A stretch of DNA of 46,706 nt from an uncultured Selenomonadales bacterium. GTDB taxonomy: Bacteria; Bacillota; Negativicutes; Acidaminococcales; Acidaminococcaceae. This document shows positions 25,394 to 33,689 of the stretch, in pieces. The position numbers and the translations under genes were made by a program. Location of the stretch: positions 1 to 46,706 of the forward strand of contig OMYP01000016.1 of NCBI GenBank assembly GCA_900315345.1, in the 5' to 3' direction. The notes under the pieces were generated by a model, which had not been told where the DNA came from, searched no databases, and was given only the letters and a program-made list of their open reading frames with translations. How positions within the stretch are numbered: the first letter of the stretch is position 1; the number at the start of each line of letters is the position of its first letter.

Positions 25394-25401
25394 GTTATTA
25401 T
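25373..25401 (+). promoter_or_regulatory. Possible promoter for the 6S-like RNA
   Basis: TTGAAA (25373-25378), a 17-base spacer, TATTAT (25396-25401). An alternative is TTGGGT (25328-25333) with a perfect TATAAT (25351-25356), which would put the hairpin at the RNA 5' end. Confidence 0.4.
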
Positions 25402-25429
25402 ATAGGTGTAAAGAAAATTAAAAGTTCAA

Positions 25430-25615
25430 AAGTTACCCTGCGATGTACGATACATCTTTCTATGTGCTGAGCCAACGAATTTACTAAGGGAGCCTGATGT
25501 CGCGCCTTTCAAAAACCAGCCTCCTTCGAGTGGACTTTTGCGACTGGCGGTAAGGCACCCACCTGCACTTGCAGGTTCAATACCTTGGGGATGACCGGCA
25601 TTGTGGGGCAATTTA
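25430..25615 (+). ncRNA. ssrS: Probable 6S RNA (RNA polymerase regulator)
   Basis: This non-coding stretch can fold end-to-end as 6S RNA does. CCCTGCGATG (25436-25445) pairs with CATTGTGGGG (25599-25608) over ten positions (C-G, A-U and G-U). CTGAGCC (25467-25473) starts the 5' side of the central bubble as in E. coli 6S. On the 3' side a small hairpin ACCTGC-ACTT-GCAGGT (25561-25576) followed by TCAA resembles the family's 3'-bubble hairpin. GTCGC/GCGAC arms belong to the apical stem. 6S RNA mimics an open promoter and holds housekeeping RNA polymerase in stationary phase. Exact ends are not known, and the call rests on remembered family structure. Confidence 0.62.
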
Positions 25616-25673
25616 TTTGCATAATGATATATCAAACTGGAATTTTGAATCTTGATTAAGCGACGGATACCAC

Positions 25674-25724
25674 AACAGTGGCTGTACAAAACATGTTGGT
25701 ACAGCTGCTGTTATTTTATTTTTC
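25674..25724 (+). terminator. Terminator downstream of the 6S-like RNA
   Basis: A 14-bp stem (25674-25687 with 25699-25712; two wobble pairs), then ATTTTATTTTT. It separates the 6S-like transcript from the alaS promoter. Confidence 0.8.
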
Positions 25725-25753
25725 GATTTGTTATATATGCGTATTCAAATAGC

Positions 25754-25782
25754 TTGTAAACCTATCCCCGTCGTGGTATAAT
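25754..25782 (+). promoter_or_regulatory. alaS promoter
   Basis: TTGTAA (25754-25759), a 17-base spacer and a perfect TATAAT (25777-25782), about 65 bases before alaS. Confidence 0.65.
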
Positions 25783-25847
25783 ATTTTGTAATTTTTTTTA
25801 TTATAATATGGTACAAAGTTTTATAAACGCAAAAGGAGAGAAAACAC

Positions 25848-28472
25848 ATGAAGTACATGAGCGGTAACGAACTCCGCGAACGGTTTCTGAAATTCTTTGA
25901 AGAGCGGGGACATCTGCGCCTGCCCAGCGCCTCCCTGATTCCTCAGGACGATCCTACGCTGTTACTGATCGGCGCCGGCATGGCTCCCTTCAAGCCTTTC
26001 TTTACCGGCAAAATGAAACCCCCATCCCCCCGTGTGACCACCTGCCAGAAATGTGTGCGCACCGGCGATATTGAAAACGTAGGCCGTACGGCCCGCCACC
26101 ATACTTACTTTGAAATGCTGGGGGATTTTTCCTTCGGCGATTACTTTAAAAAGGAAATCATTCCCTGGAGTTGGGAATTCCTGACGAAAGAACTGGAACT
26201 GCCTGGGGATAAACTGTATATCACTATCCATACCAGCGATGATGAAGCCTATGAAATCTGGCGCAACGTGGTAGGAATTCCTGACGAGCGTATCATCCGC
26301 CTGGAAGATAATTTCTGGGAAATCGGCAGCGGCCCCTGCGGTCCCTGCTCGGAAATCCATATCGACCTGGGACCGGAACGTGGCTGCGGCAGGCCTGAAT
26401 GCGGACCGGACTGCGACTGCGGCCGTTTCCTGGAGCTGTGGAACCTGGTGTTTACCCAGTTCAACCAGAATGAGGACGGCACCTATACCCCTCTGGAACA
26501 TAAGAACATCGACACCGGGGCAGGGCTGGAGCGTATCGCTTCCGTGTTGCAGGGCAAGCCGTCCAATTTTGAGACGGATCTGATCTTCCCCATTATCGAA
26601 TATGCCTGCAAGGTAAGCGGCGTAGCCTATAATGCTTCGCCTAAATCCGACGTGTCCCTGAAGGTCATCGCGGACCATGCCCGCAGCCTTACCTTTATGA
26701 TTGGCGACGGCATTCTGCCTTCCAACCTGGGCCGGGGCTATATCCTCCGCCGGGTACTGCGCCGGGCTGTACGCCACGGCCGCCTGCTGGGCATTGACCA
26801 TGAATTTTTAGGCGGCGCCGTGGACGTGGTAGTGGGCATGTACGGGGACGTATATCCGGAAATCCGTGAGAAACAGGACTACATTAAAAAAGTTATCCAT
26901 ATGGAAGAAAGCAGTTTCCTGAAAACCCTGAAGAGCGGCAGCGAAATGCTGGACGGGGAAATCGCCCGGCTGAAAGAAGAAGGGAAAACGGAACTGGACG
27001 GAAGCATCGCTTTCAAACTGTCCGACACTTTCGGCTTCCCCAAGGAACTGACGGCGGAAATTTTGGAAGAAGCCGGGATGACCCTGGATGAAAAAGGCTT
27101 TGCCGATGCGCTGGAAGTGCAGCGCAAAATGGCCCGGGATGCCCGTGACGACAAAACCGGCCGCCCGGTTATTTACAATGACCGGGATCTGAACGCGGCG
27201 GAGCTGAAAGTGGACGAGACCGCCCATGCCGGTAAAATCATGAAGGTGTATCCGGCGGCGGACGCCCAGCCTGTGGACGCGGTAACCGACGGCAATGACG
27301 CGGCGGTGATCCTGGACGTGACCGGCTTCCATGCGGAAGGGGGCGGCCAGCTGGGTGATATTGGCGTCATCAAAGCCCCGGCCGGGCTGCTGCGGGTTAC
27401 CAAAACGAAAAAACTGCCTGATGGCGTGACCTATATGGCAGGCACCGTAGAAGAAGGAACCATTGCCACCGGCGATGAAGTGACCTTCGAAGTGGACATG
27501 GTCCGCAAGTCTGACATTGCCCGGAACCATACGGCTACCCACCTGCTGCAGGCAGCCCTGCGCCAGGTGCTGGGGGATCATGTGAACCAGGCCGGCAGCT
27601 ATGTGGGACCTGACCGTCTCCATTTTGACTTCTCCCATTTCTCCCAGGTAACCCCGGAAGAATTGGCCAAAGTGGAAAAAATCGTAAATGAGCAGATTCT
27701 GGCAGCCAAGACCGTTACCTTTGAGGAAGTGCCGATTGAAGAAGCGAAGAAAAGGGGCGCCATGGCCCTGTTCGGTGAAAAATACGGCGCCGTGGTTCGG
27801 GTAGTTACCGTTCCCGGTTTCTCCATGGAGCTGTGTGGCGGCGTTCATGTGACCAATACCTCCCAGATAGGCTTGTTCAAGATTGTCAGCGAATCTTCCA
27901 CCGGCGCCGGTGTGCGCCGTATTGAAGCGGTCACCGGTTTTGGCGCTCTGGCTTATGTGGAAGGGTTGGAAAAGACCATCGGCAATGTGGCGGCCAAGCT
28001 CCACTGCCGTACAACGGATGTGGAAGACCGTCTGGATGTGCTTGCGGCGGAAGCCAAAGAGGCAGCCCAGAAGGTGAAAGCACTGGAAGGGAAAATGGCT
28101 GCGGCGGCAGCCTCCAGTGCGGCGGACCAGGTGAAGGACGTGAAAGGCGTCAACGCTCTGGTACAGAAAGTCAGCGTGTCCGATGTAAACGCCCTGCGTA
28201 CCATGGGGGACCAGCTTCGGGATAAAACCGGCGGCGTGGTAGTGCTGGCTTCCGTATTTGAAAACGGCAAGATCGGCATTCTGGCCATGGCCCATAAGGA
28301 TGCGGTGGACAAAGGCATCCACTGCGGCAAGATCGTCAAAGAAGTGGCGACCCTCTGCGGTGGTGGCGGCGGTGGTCGTCCCGACATGGCTCAGGCCGGC
28401 GGCAAGGATGCGGCCAAGGTGGATGAAGCCCTGCAGGCTGCCTGGGGCGTAATTGAAGGACAGGTTAAATAA
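25848..28472 (+). CDS. alaS: Alanyl-tRNA synthetase
   Basis: The 874-aa class II enzyme charges tRNA-Ala. The aminoacylation domain opens with RFLKFFEERGH and has GAGMAPFKPFF, FEMLGDFSFGDYFK and RGYILRRVLRRAVRHG. The editing domain carries the zinc-binding pattern: HTATHLL (HxxxH) and the CGGVH Cys/His pair (MELCGGVHV). The C-terminal DHHA1 domain ends with GGGGGGRPDMAQAGG. Length is typical (about 875). The start is ATG 25848, with AAAGGAGAG upstream, driven by its own promoter. No T-box precedes it here. Confidence 0.98.
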   Translation: MKYMSGNELRERFLKFFEERGHLRLPSASLIPQDDPTLLLIGAGMAPFKPFFTGKMKPPSPRVTTCQKCVRTGDIENVGRTARHHTYFEMLGDFSFGDYFKKEIIPWSWEFLTKELELPGDKLYITIHTSDDEAYEIWRNVVGIPDERIIRLEDNFWEIGSGPCGPCSEIHIDLGPERGCGRPECGPDCDCGRFLELWNLVFTQFNQNEDGTYTPLEHKNIDTGAGLERIASVLQGKPSNFETDLIFPIIEYACKVSGVAYNASPKSDVSLKVIADHARSLTFMIGDGILPSNLGRGYILRRVLRRAVRHGRLLGIDHEFLGGAVDVVVGMYGDVYPEIREKQDYIKKVIHMEESSFLKTLKSGSEMLDGEIARLKEEGKTELDGSIAFKLSDTFGFPKELTAEILEEAGMTLDEKGFADALEVQRKMARDARDDKTGRPVIYNDRDLNAAELKVDETAHAGKIMKVYPAADAQPVDAVTDGNDAAVILDVTGFHAEGGGQLGDIGVIKAPAGLLRVTKTKKLPDGVTYMAGTVEEGTIATGDEVTFEVDMVRKSDIARNHTATHLLQAALRQVLGDHVNQAGSYVGPDRLHFDFSHFSQVTPEELAKVEKIVNEQILAAKTVTFEEVPIEEAKKRGAMALFGEKYGAVVRVVTVPGFSMELCGGVHVTNTSQIGLFKIVSESSTGAGVRRIEAVTGFGALAYVEGLEKTIGNVAAKLHCRTTDVEDRLDVLAAEAKEAAQKVKALEGKMAAAAASSAADQVKDVKGVNALVQKVSVSDVNALRTMGDQLRDKTGGVVVLASVFENGKIGILAMAHKDAVDKGIHCGKIVKEVATLCGGGGGGRPDMAQAGGKDAAKVDEALQAAWGVIEGQVK

Positions 28473-28488
28473 TAACATCTGGCAACAT

Positions 28489-28590
28489 GCCCGTTAGGGC
28501 ACAACGGATTTGAATATTTTATGCAAATGCAGCGCGCCGCTGAACGCAGGCCCGTGAGGGCGCAGCGCGATGGGTCGCGCGCCAGCTATT
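28489..28590. repeat. Two GCCC-GTnA-GGGC hairpins in the alaS-gltX gap
   Basis: GCCCGTTAGGGC (28489-28500) and GCCCGTGAGGGC (28550-28561) are near-identical 4-bp stems capped by GTnA tetraloops. Each is followed by a similar GCACAACG or GCGCAGCG. The second lies within a very GC-rich patch with GCGCGC arms (28532-28537 and 28576-28582), which could form a larger cruciform. Confidence 0.4.
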
Positions 28591-28608
28591 AATAAGGAGT
28601 AAGTTATC

Positions 28609-30093
28609 ATGAGTGAAGTGCGCGTACGTTTTGCCCCCAGTCCCACGGGCAATTTACATGTGGGCGGCGCCCGTACCTGCCTGTTCAACTGGCTGTTTGC
28701 CAGAAGCCAGGGAGGTAAGCTGGTGCTGCGTATTGAAGACACGGACCCGGCCCGGTTTCAGGAAGGCTCTGTGGGCCAGATCATCCGCAGCATGAAATGG
28801 CTGGGTCTGGACTGGGATGAAGGCCCGGAAGTAGGGGGGCCTTGCGAACCTTATTATCAGTCCCAGCGTACGGAAATTTACCAGAAATATATTCAGCAGT
28901 TACTGGATGAAGGCAAGGCCTATTACTGCTTCTGCACCCCGGAAGAGCTGGAAGCCCAGCGGGAAATCCAGCGCCAGCGGAAGCAGCCCTTCCGTTATCC
29001 CCGCACCTGCCGCAACCTTTCCAAGGAGGAAGTGGAGCGGAGGCTGGCGGCGGGGGAACCCCATTCCATCCGGTTCAAGATTCCCATGAAGGGGAACATG
29101 CGGGTCCATGACCTGATCCATGGCCGAATGGATTTTGATTTGGGCCAGTTCGATGATTTTGTGATAGCCAAGACCAACGGCACCCCTACTTACAACTTCG
29201 CTGTTGTTATCGACGACCATCTGATGGGCATGACCCACGTGCTGCGGGCGGAAGAACACATTCCCAACACCCCCAAGCAGATTTTGCTGTATGAAGCCCT
29301 GGGCTTTGAAGTGCCCCAGTTCGGCCACATGTCCATGATCCTGGCCCCGGACCGCAGTAAGCTGTCCAAACGTCACGGCGCCCAGTCCGTGGAAGAGTTC
29401 CAGGCCATGGGCTATCTGCCGGAAGCCCTGCTGAATTACCTGACCCTGCTGGGCTGGTCCCCGGAAGGCAATCAGGAAATTATTACAAAAGAAGAAACCG
29501 TAAAACAGTTTGACATGAACAAGATGTCCCATAAGGGTGCTGTTTACGATATTAAAAAGCTGTACTGGATCAACGGCCAGTATCTCCAGAGCCTGCCTCT
29601 GGAACGAATTGTCAATGACGTGAAGCCTTTCTTTGTGAAGGACGGCCTGGTAACGGAAGACTGGTTAAAGGACGAAGGGAACCTGAAGTATCTGACCCAT
29701 CTGGTTGAGGTAGTACGGGTTCGCGTTAAAACCCTCCAGGAGATTGCCGACGCTTCTACCTATTTCTTTAAGGATTTCGATACCTTTGATGAAAAGGGCG
29801 TGCGGAAATTCTTTACGGAAGAGGGCATAGCCCTGCTGAAAAAATGCCGGGACCGGATTGCTGCGGCGCCGGAAGCAGAATTTACCGAGGCGGATCTGGA
29901 AAAACTGTACAATGCCATTGTGGAAGAAGAGGGTATTGCCCTGGGCAAAATTATCCAGCCCAGCCGTCTGGCTTTGTCCGGCCGCACCGTAACCCCAGGC
30001 ATGTTCGACGTGATGGTGCTCCTGGGGAAAGAAAAGACCCTGCAGCGGATGGACCAGGCTATTGCCTTCGGGGAAAAACAGTTGAAGGGATAA
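28609..30093 (+). CDS. gltX: Glutamyl-tRNA synthetase
   Basis: The 494-aa class I synthetase has the HIGH-type motif HVGG (17-20) within FAPSPTGNLHVGGAR and the KMSKS-type motif KLSKR (251-255). The Glu-specific stretches IEDTDPAR and FNWLFAR are present. Its C-terminal half is the helical anticodon-binding domain of bacterial GluRS, and there is no GlnRS-type beta-barrel domain. Such Firmicute enzymes are commonly non-discriminating, charging tRNA-Gln too when GatCAB completes Gln-tRNA; that is inference. The start ATG 28609 has TAAGGAG upstream. Confidence 0.97.
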   Translation: MSEVRVRFAPSPTGNLHVGGARTCLFNWLFARSQGGKLVLRIEDTDPARFQEGSVGQIIRSMKWLGLDWDEGPEVGGPCEPYYQSQRTEIYQKYIQQLLDEGKAYYCFCTPEELEAQREIQRQRKQPFRYPRTCRNLSKEEVERRLAAGEPHSIRFKIPMKGNMRVHDLIHGRMDFDLGQFDDFVIAKTNGTPTYNFAVVIDDHLMGMTHVLRAEEHIPNTPKQILLYEALGFEVPQFGHMSMILAPDRSKLSKRHGAQSVEEFQAMGYLPEALLNYLTLLGWSPEGNQEIITKEETVKQFDMNKMSHKGAVYDIKKLYWINGQYLQSLPLERIVNDVKPFFVKDGLVTEDWLKDEGNLKYLTHLVEVVRVRVKTLQEIADASTYFFKDFDTFDEKGVRKFFTEEGIALLKKCRDRIAAAPEAEFTEADLEKLYNAIVEEEGIALGKIIQPSRLALSGRTVTPGMFDVMVLLGKEKTLQRMDQAIAFGEKQLKG

Positions 30094-30183
30094 TTCCTTT
30101 TCTTTTTGAGGCGATGGAACAGTTTGTAACCATCACAAAGGTGTTAACAGTTTAAAAGAGACCTTGTTGTATAAGGAGGGCTC

Positions 30184-31047
30184 ATGAAGAAAATATTAGG
30201 CGCAGCTTTGGCTGCATCCCTGTTATTCTGCCAAAGTGTGTTTGCGGACCAGCCCACTACCGTACTGACAGAAATCCGGGGAGGGAAACAGAACACGATG
30301 GAAGTTCCGTTTATCGACGGTGCCAACGATGAGGTGTTCCAGCAGTCGGCCAACCACGTACTGAAAAGCGCGGCGGAGCATGTGGCGGATAAGGTGGGAA
30401 AACAGGGAAGGGTTACCTATGAGGTGACTCTGAACCGGCCCAGCCTTGTGAGCGTACTGCTGAAAGGCAGTAACGGAAACCGCAGTTATTACCGGGCGGT
30501 AAACATAGATCTTACATCGGGAAGGGAATTTTCGCTGGATGATTTTTTCTTTGGCGGTGAAGAACGGGAAAAACTGCTGGGAAAGAACCCGGGGAGTGTT
30601 CTGTTTACGGAAGAAGGCGTGGCTTTCGCCGAAAAGGAAGGGGCTGCCTTTGAGAGGAAGGTGTCCTATCAGGAACTGTTGCCTCTGGCCCGTATCGGCG
30701 ATATCGGCAGGTTGCTGACCGTGTGGAAGCTGACGGAAAAAAGTGATGGAAAAACGTTAGCGGTAAAGCAGGGGGACCTGTTTGCCTTTAAACTTGGAGC
30801 AAACCCAAGTACCGGATTCCAGTGGATCCATACGGTAACCGGCGGGGCAGAAAAAGGACTGATAAAGACGGGTAGTTCTTTTGTAATCCAGCATACTCAG
30901 CAGGCCCAGGTGGGAACGCCGGGAACGGAGTTCCAGTTTTACGCGGCCCAAGCGCCGGGAACCTATAAGCTGAACCTGACCTATCAGCGCCCCTGGGAAA
31001 AAGGGAAAGGCATTCGTGAGTGTAACGTAACAATAATTGTTGAATGA
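30184..31047 (+). CDS. Secreted protein with DUF3298-like and chagasin-like (I42 inhibitor) domains
   Basis: The 287-aa product has a signal peptide (1-21, ending SVFA) and a central region (about 40-185). The central region resembles DUF3298/DUF4163 domains of PdaC and RsiV, with TYEVTLNRPSLVSVLL, YYRAVNIDLTSGREFSLDDFF and an LARIG end. The C-terminal ~95 residues fit the chagasin family of cysteine-protease inhibitors: NPSTGFQW (207-214), GTPGTEFQF (244-252) and RPWE (269-272), the three inhibitory loops. The protein is probably periplasmic. A chagasin domain joined to a DUF3298 domain is unusual as far as I know. The start has AAGGAGGGCTC directly upstream. Confidence 0.75.
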   Translation: MKKILGAALAASLLFCQSVFADQPTTVLTEIRGGKQNTMEVPFIDGANDEVFQQSANHVLKSAAEHVADKVGKQGRVTYEVTLNRPSLVSVLLKGSNGNRSYYRAVNIDLTSGREFSLDDFFFGGEEREKLLGKNPGSVLFTEEGVAFAEKEGAAFERKVSYQELLPLARIGDIGRLLTVWKLTEKSDGKTLAVKQGDLFAFKLGANPSTGFQWIHTVTGGAEKGLIKTGSSFVIQHTQQAQVGTPGTEFQFYAAQAPGTYKLNLTYQRPWEKGKGIRECNVTIIVE

Positions 31048-31053
31048 GTTAAA

Positions 31054-31090
31054 AGCAGCATCGCCATTGTGCCGGTGCTGCTTTCGTTGG
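31054..31090 (+). terminator. Probable terminator after the chagasin-domain gene
   Basis: AGCAGCATCG (31054-31063) pairs with CGGTGCTGCT (31073-31082, one G-U pair), followed by a short TTTCGTT. Confidence 0.55.
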
Positions 31091-31201
31091 ATATAGGGCA
31101 GCGTTTTGATGAGGCTGCAAATAGTAAATAATAACAAGGTAACGCCGACAGAAAGAAATGTTCCTGATTTCCCTGCCGGTTAAGTGAAGAGGAGTCCGAT
31201 T

Positions 31202-33676
31202 ATGCGGAAAGAGATAGAATTACTGGCTCCTGCGGGAACGTGGGAAGCTTTGGAAGCGGCGGTGAACGCCGGGGCTAATGCGGTGTATCTGGGCGGGAAG
31301 GCCTTCGGGGCCCGGGCCTACGCCTGCAATTTTGACCGGGAGGAAATGGGAAAGGCAGTTTATTTTTGCCACATGCACCATGTCCGCCTTTATGTGACGG
31401 TGAATACTCTGGTGGATGATAAGGAACTGCCGGAGCTGGAGGATTATCTGATCTTTCTGCATAATGTGGGTGTTGACGGCATCATCGTACAGGATATGGG
31501 CATCATCCGGGCGGCGGGGAAACTGGTTCCGGACCTTCCTCTTCATGCTTCCACCCAGATGACGGTGACCGGATCCGCCGGGGTACGTTTTGCGGCGGAG
31601 CACGGCATCGTCCGGGTAGTTCCTGCCCGAGAGCTGTCCCTGTCTGACCTGAAAAAGGCCTGTGACACGGGGACGGACATTGAAGCTTTTATCCACGGGG
31701 CCCTGTGCGTATGCTATTCCGGCCAGTGCCTTATGAGCAGCCTCATCGGGGGCCGTAGCGGTAACCGGGGGCGTTGTGCCCAGCCCTGCCGGCTGCCCTA
31801 TACGCTGGTGGATAAGGACGGAAAGGATTTGTTACAGGGCAAGGACGCAGGGCAATACCTGCTAAGCCCCAAGGATCTGAACACCTTAAAGGTCCTGCCT
31901 CAGATGATTGAGGCGGGGGTTATTTCCTATAAAATTGAAGGACGCATGAAACGGCCGGAATATGTGGCAGTGGTGGTGGATGCCTACCGCCGGGCTATGG
32001 ACAGTTATAAACGGGGCAGCTATGAAGTGCCTGCAAAAGACCTGGACAATATCGAGCAGATTTTCAACCGGGATTTTACCACGGCTTATCTGGAAAAGCA
32101 CCAGGGCCGCCTGATGATGAGTGACCGCCGTCCTAACAACCGTGGCGTGCTGGTAGGACGGGTGCAGAAGTTAAACAAGGATCATACAAAAGCCTTTGTG
32201 AAGCTGGACAAGGAAATACATAAGGGAGACGGTCTGGAGTTCTGGGTCAAGGTAGGAGGCCGTGTGGGCACGGAAGTAAACGCCATCCGGGTCGGCGGTA
32301 CTCCCGTTGACAGGGCGGAAGCAGGAACACTGGCGGAAATCGACGTGCCTAAAGGCGTGCGCCTGAACGACCGGGTCTTCCGTACTCTGGACAGCGGACT
32401 GATGGCCTACGCAGGGCAGTTCTACGGTGAAAAGAACAAAAAGCGAATCCCTGTACATGGAGTCGTTAAAGCCCGCATGGGGCAGCCCCTGGAGGTGGCC
32501 CTGACCGATGGGGACGGCAATATAGGGACAGGGTTAACGGATTTTATAGCGGAACCGGCCCGGAAACACGCTCTGGATGAAACAGCGATCCGGAAACAGG
32601 TGGATCGCCTTGGTACTACGGAATATGAACTGGAAACACTGGATACGGTTATTGACGACGGGCTGATGGTTCCCATGAGCGAGATCAACGAAGCCCGGCG
32701 CAGAGCCTGTGAAGCCCTGGATGCCGCCCGGCTGGAAGCGTTCGCCCCGACCCGGAAGCAGGTGGAAAACTGCCATTTTATGAGTCGTTGGCTGGTGGAA
32801 CAGGAGTCGGTAAAAGCCAAAGGCCCCGGACTTCTGACGGTCTGGGTGGATACGGTTGAAAAAGTGAAAGCCGCTCTGGAAGGCGGGGCGGACTGGGTCA
32901 TCTTTGGCGGCGACCGGTACAGCAGTAAGGACGTAACCTTTGCCGATTATGAAACTGCCGCCGGGCTTGTTCATAAGGCAGGACGGAAAATCGCCTTTTC
33001 CACGCCCCGTATTGTTAAGGAGGGGCAGCAGGGGTATTTTGAAAAGTTCCTGCAACAGACGGAAGCCTGCGGAGCTGATCTGTTGTGCGTCCACAACCTG
33101 AGCGTTTGGCAGCAGGCCAGGGATTTGAACCTGACGACGCCCCTGTGGGCGGATATGAGCCTGAATATTTATAATACCCAGAGCCTGCTGTTTTGGAAAG
33201 AAGCCGGCGCTGCAGGGGCCACCCTGTCCGTGGAGCTGAACATGGGGCAGCTGGCCCATCTGGCAAAGACCAGTCCGCTGCCTCTGGAATGCCTGGTCCA
33301 GGGACCTATTGAGATGATGGTCTCTGAGTATTGCGCAGGAGGCAGCTTTCTGGGCCATCTGGATAAAGGGCCCTGTACATTTAAATGTAAAGAAGAAATT
33401 TTCCTCCATGACCGTAAGGACGCCAGATTCCGTCTTGCGGGGGACCAGTTCTGCCGTATGCACGTGCTGAATTCCCAGGACCTTTCCGTGCTGGGCGGTT
33501 TACAGGAACTGCGGGACATGGGCATTGACCGGCTGCGCATTGACGGCCGTGCCTATGGACCGGATCAGGTTCGCGGACTGGTGAAAAAGTTTAAGGAGAC
33601 ACTGATGTTCCGGGATGAACCTGTGGAAAACCTGCCTGGTACCACAAGGGGCCATTATTACCGGGGCGTGCTGTAG
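31202..33676 (+). CDS. Peptidase U32 family protein (RlhA/YhbU-like)
   Basis: The 824-aa product begins with the U32 signature ELLAPAGTWEALEAAVNAGANAVYLGG (about 4-30, TIM-barrel type). The conserved cysteine cluster around 168-195 (ALCVCYSGQCLMSS, NRGRCAQPCR) is an iron-sulfur-type motif of the U32 family. A DUF3656-like middle region and a second U32-like domain follow. Long U32 proteins include E. coli RlhA, needed for hydroxylation of 23S rRNA C2501, and others linked to tRNA hydroxylation; the older name collagenase-like is mostly unproven. The frame extends upstream to GTG 31184, but ATG 31202 with GAGGAG is preferred. The helicase gene follows after 13 bases. Confidence 0.9.
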   Translation: MRKEIELLAPAGTWEALEAAVNAGANAVYLGGKAFGARAYACNFDREEMGKAVYFCHMHHVRLYVTVNTLVDDKELPELEDYLIFLHNVGVDGIIVQDMGIIRAAGKLVPDLPLHASTQMTVTGSAGVRFAAEHGIVRVVPARELSLSDLKKACDTGTDIEAFIHGALCVCYSGQCLMSSLIGGRSGNRGRCAQPCRLPYTLVDKDGKDLLQGKDAGQYLLSPKDLNTLKVLPQMIEAGVISYKIEGRMKRPEYVAVVVDAYRRAMDSYKRGSYEVPAKDLDNIEQIFNRDFTTAYLEKHQGRLMMSDRRPNNRGVLVGRVQKLNKDHTKAFVKLDKEIHKGDGLEFWVKVGGRVGTEVNAIRVGGTPVDRAEAGTLAEIDVPKGVRLNDRVFRTLDSGLMAYAGQFYGEKNKKRIPVHGVVKARMGQPLEVALTDGDGNIGTGLTDFIAEPARKHALDETAIRKQVDRLGTTEYELETLDTVIDDGLMVPMSEINEARRRACEALDAARLEAFAPTRKQVENCHFMSRWLVEQESVKAKGPGLLTVWVDTVEKVKAALEGGADWVIFGGDRYSSKDVTFADYETAAGLVHKAGRKIAFSTPRIVKEGQQGYFEKFLQQTEACGADLLCVHNLSVWQQARDLNLTTPLWADMSLNIYNTQSLLFWKEAGAAGATLSVELNMGQLAHLAKTSPLPLECLVQGPIEMMVSEYCAGGSFLGHLDKGPCTFKCKEEIFLHDRKDARFRLAGDQFCRMHVLNSQDLSVLGGLQELRDMGIDRLRIDGRAYGPDQVRGLVKKFKETLMFRDEPVENLPGTTRGHYYRGVL

Positions 33677-33689
33677 GAGGCATCGTTCT

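Noticed and set aside
25426..25689. 87-codon minus-strand frame between aspS and alaS
   Set aside because: No SD or protein family; the region is better explained as a structured 6S-like RNA on the + strand.
26808..28478. 556-codon minus-strand frame opposite alaS
   Set aside because: Antisense shadow of a firmly identified gene; composition rich in His/Phe/Gly as expected for a reverse reading of biased codons.
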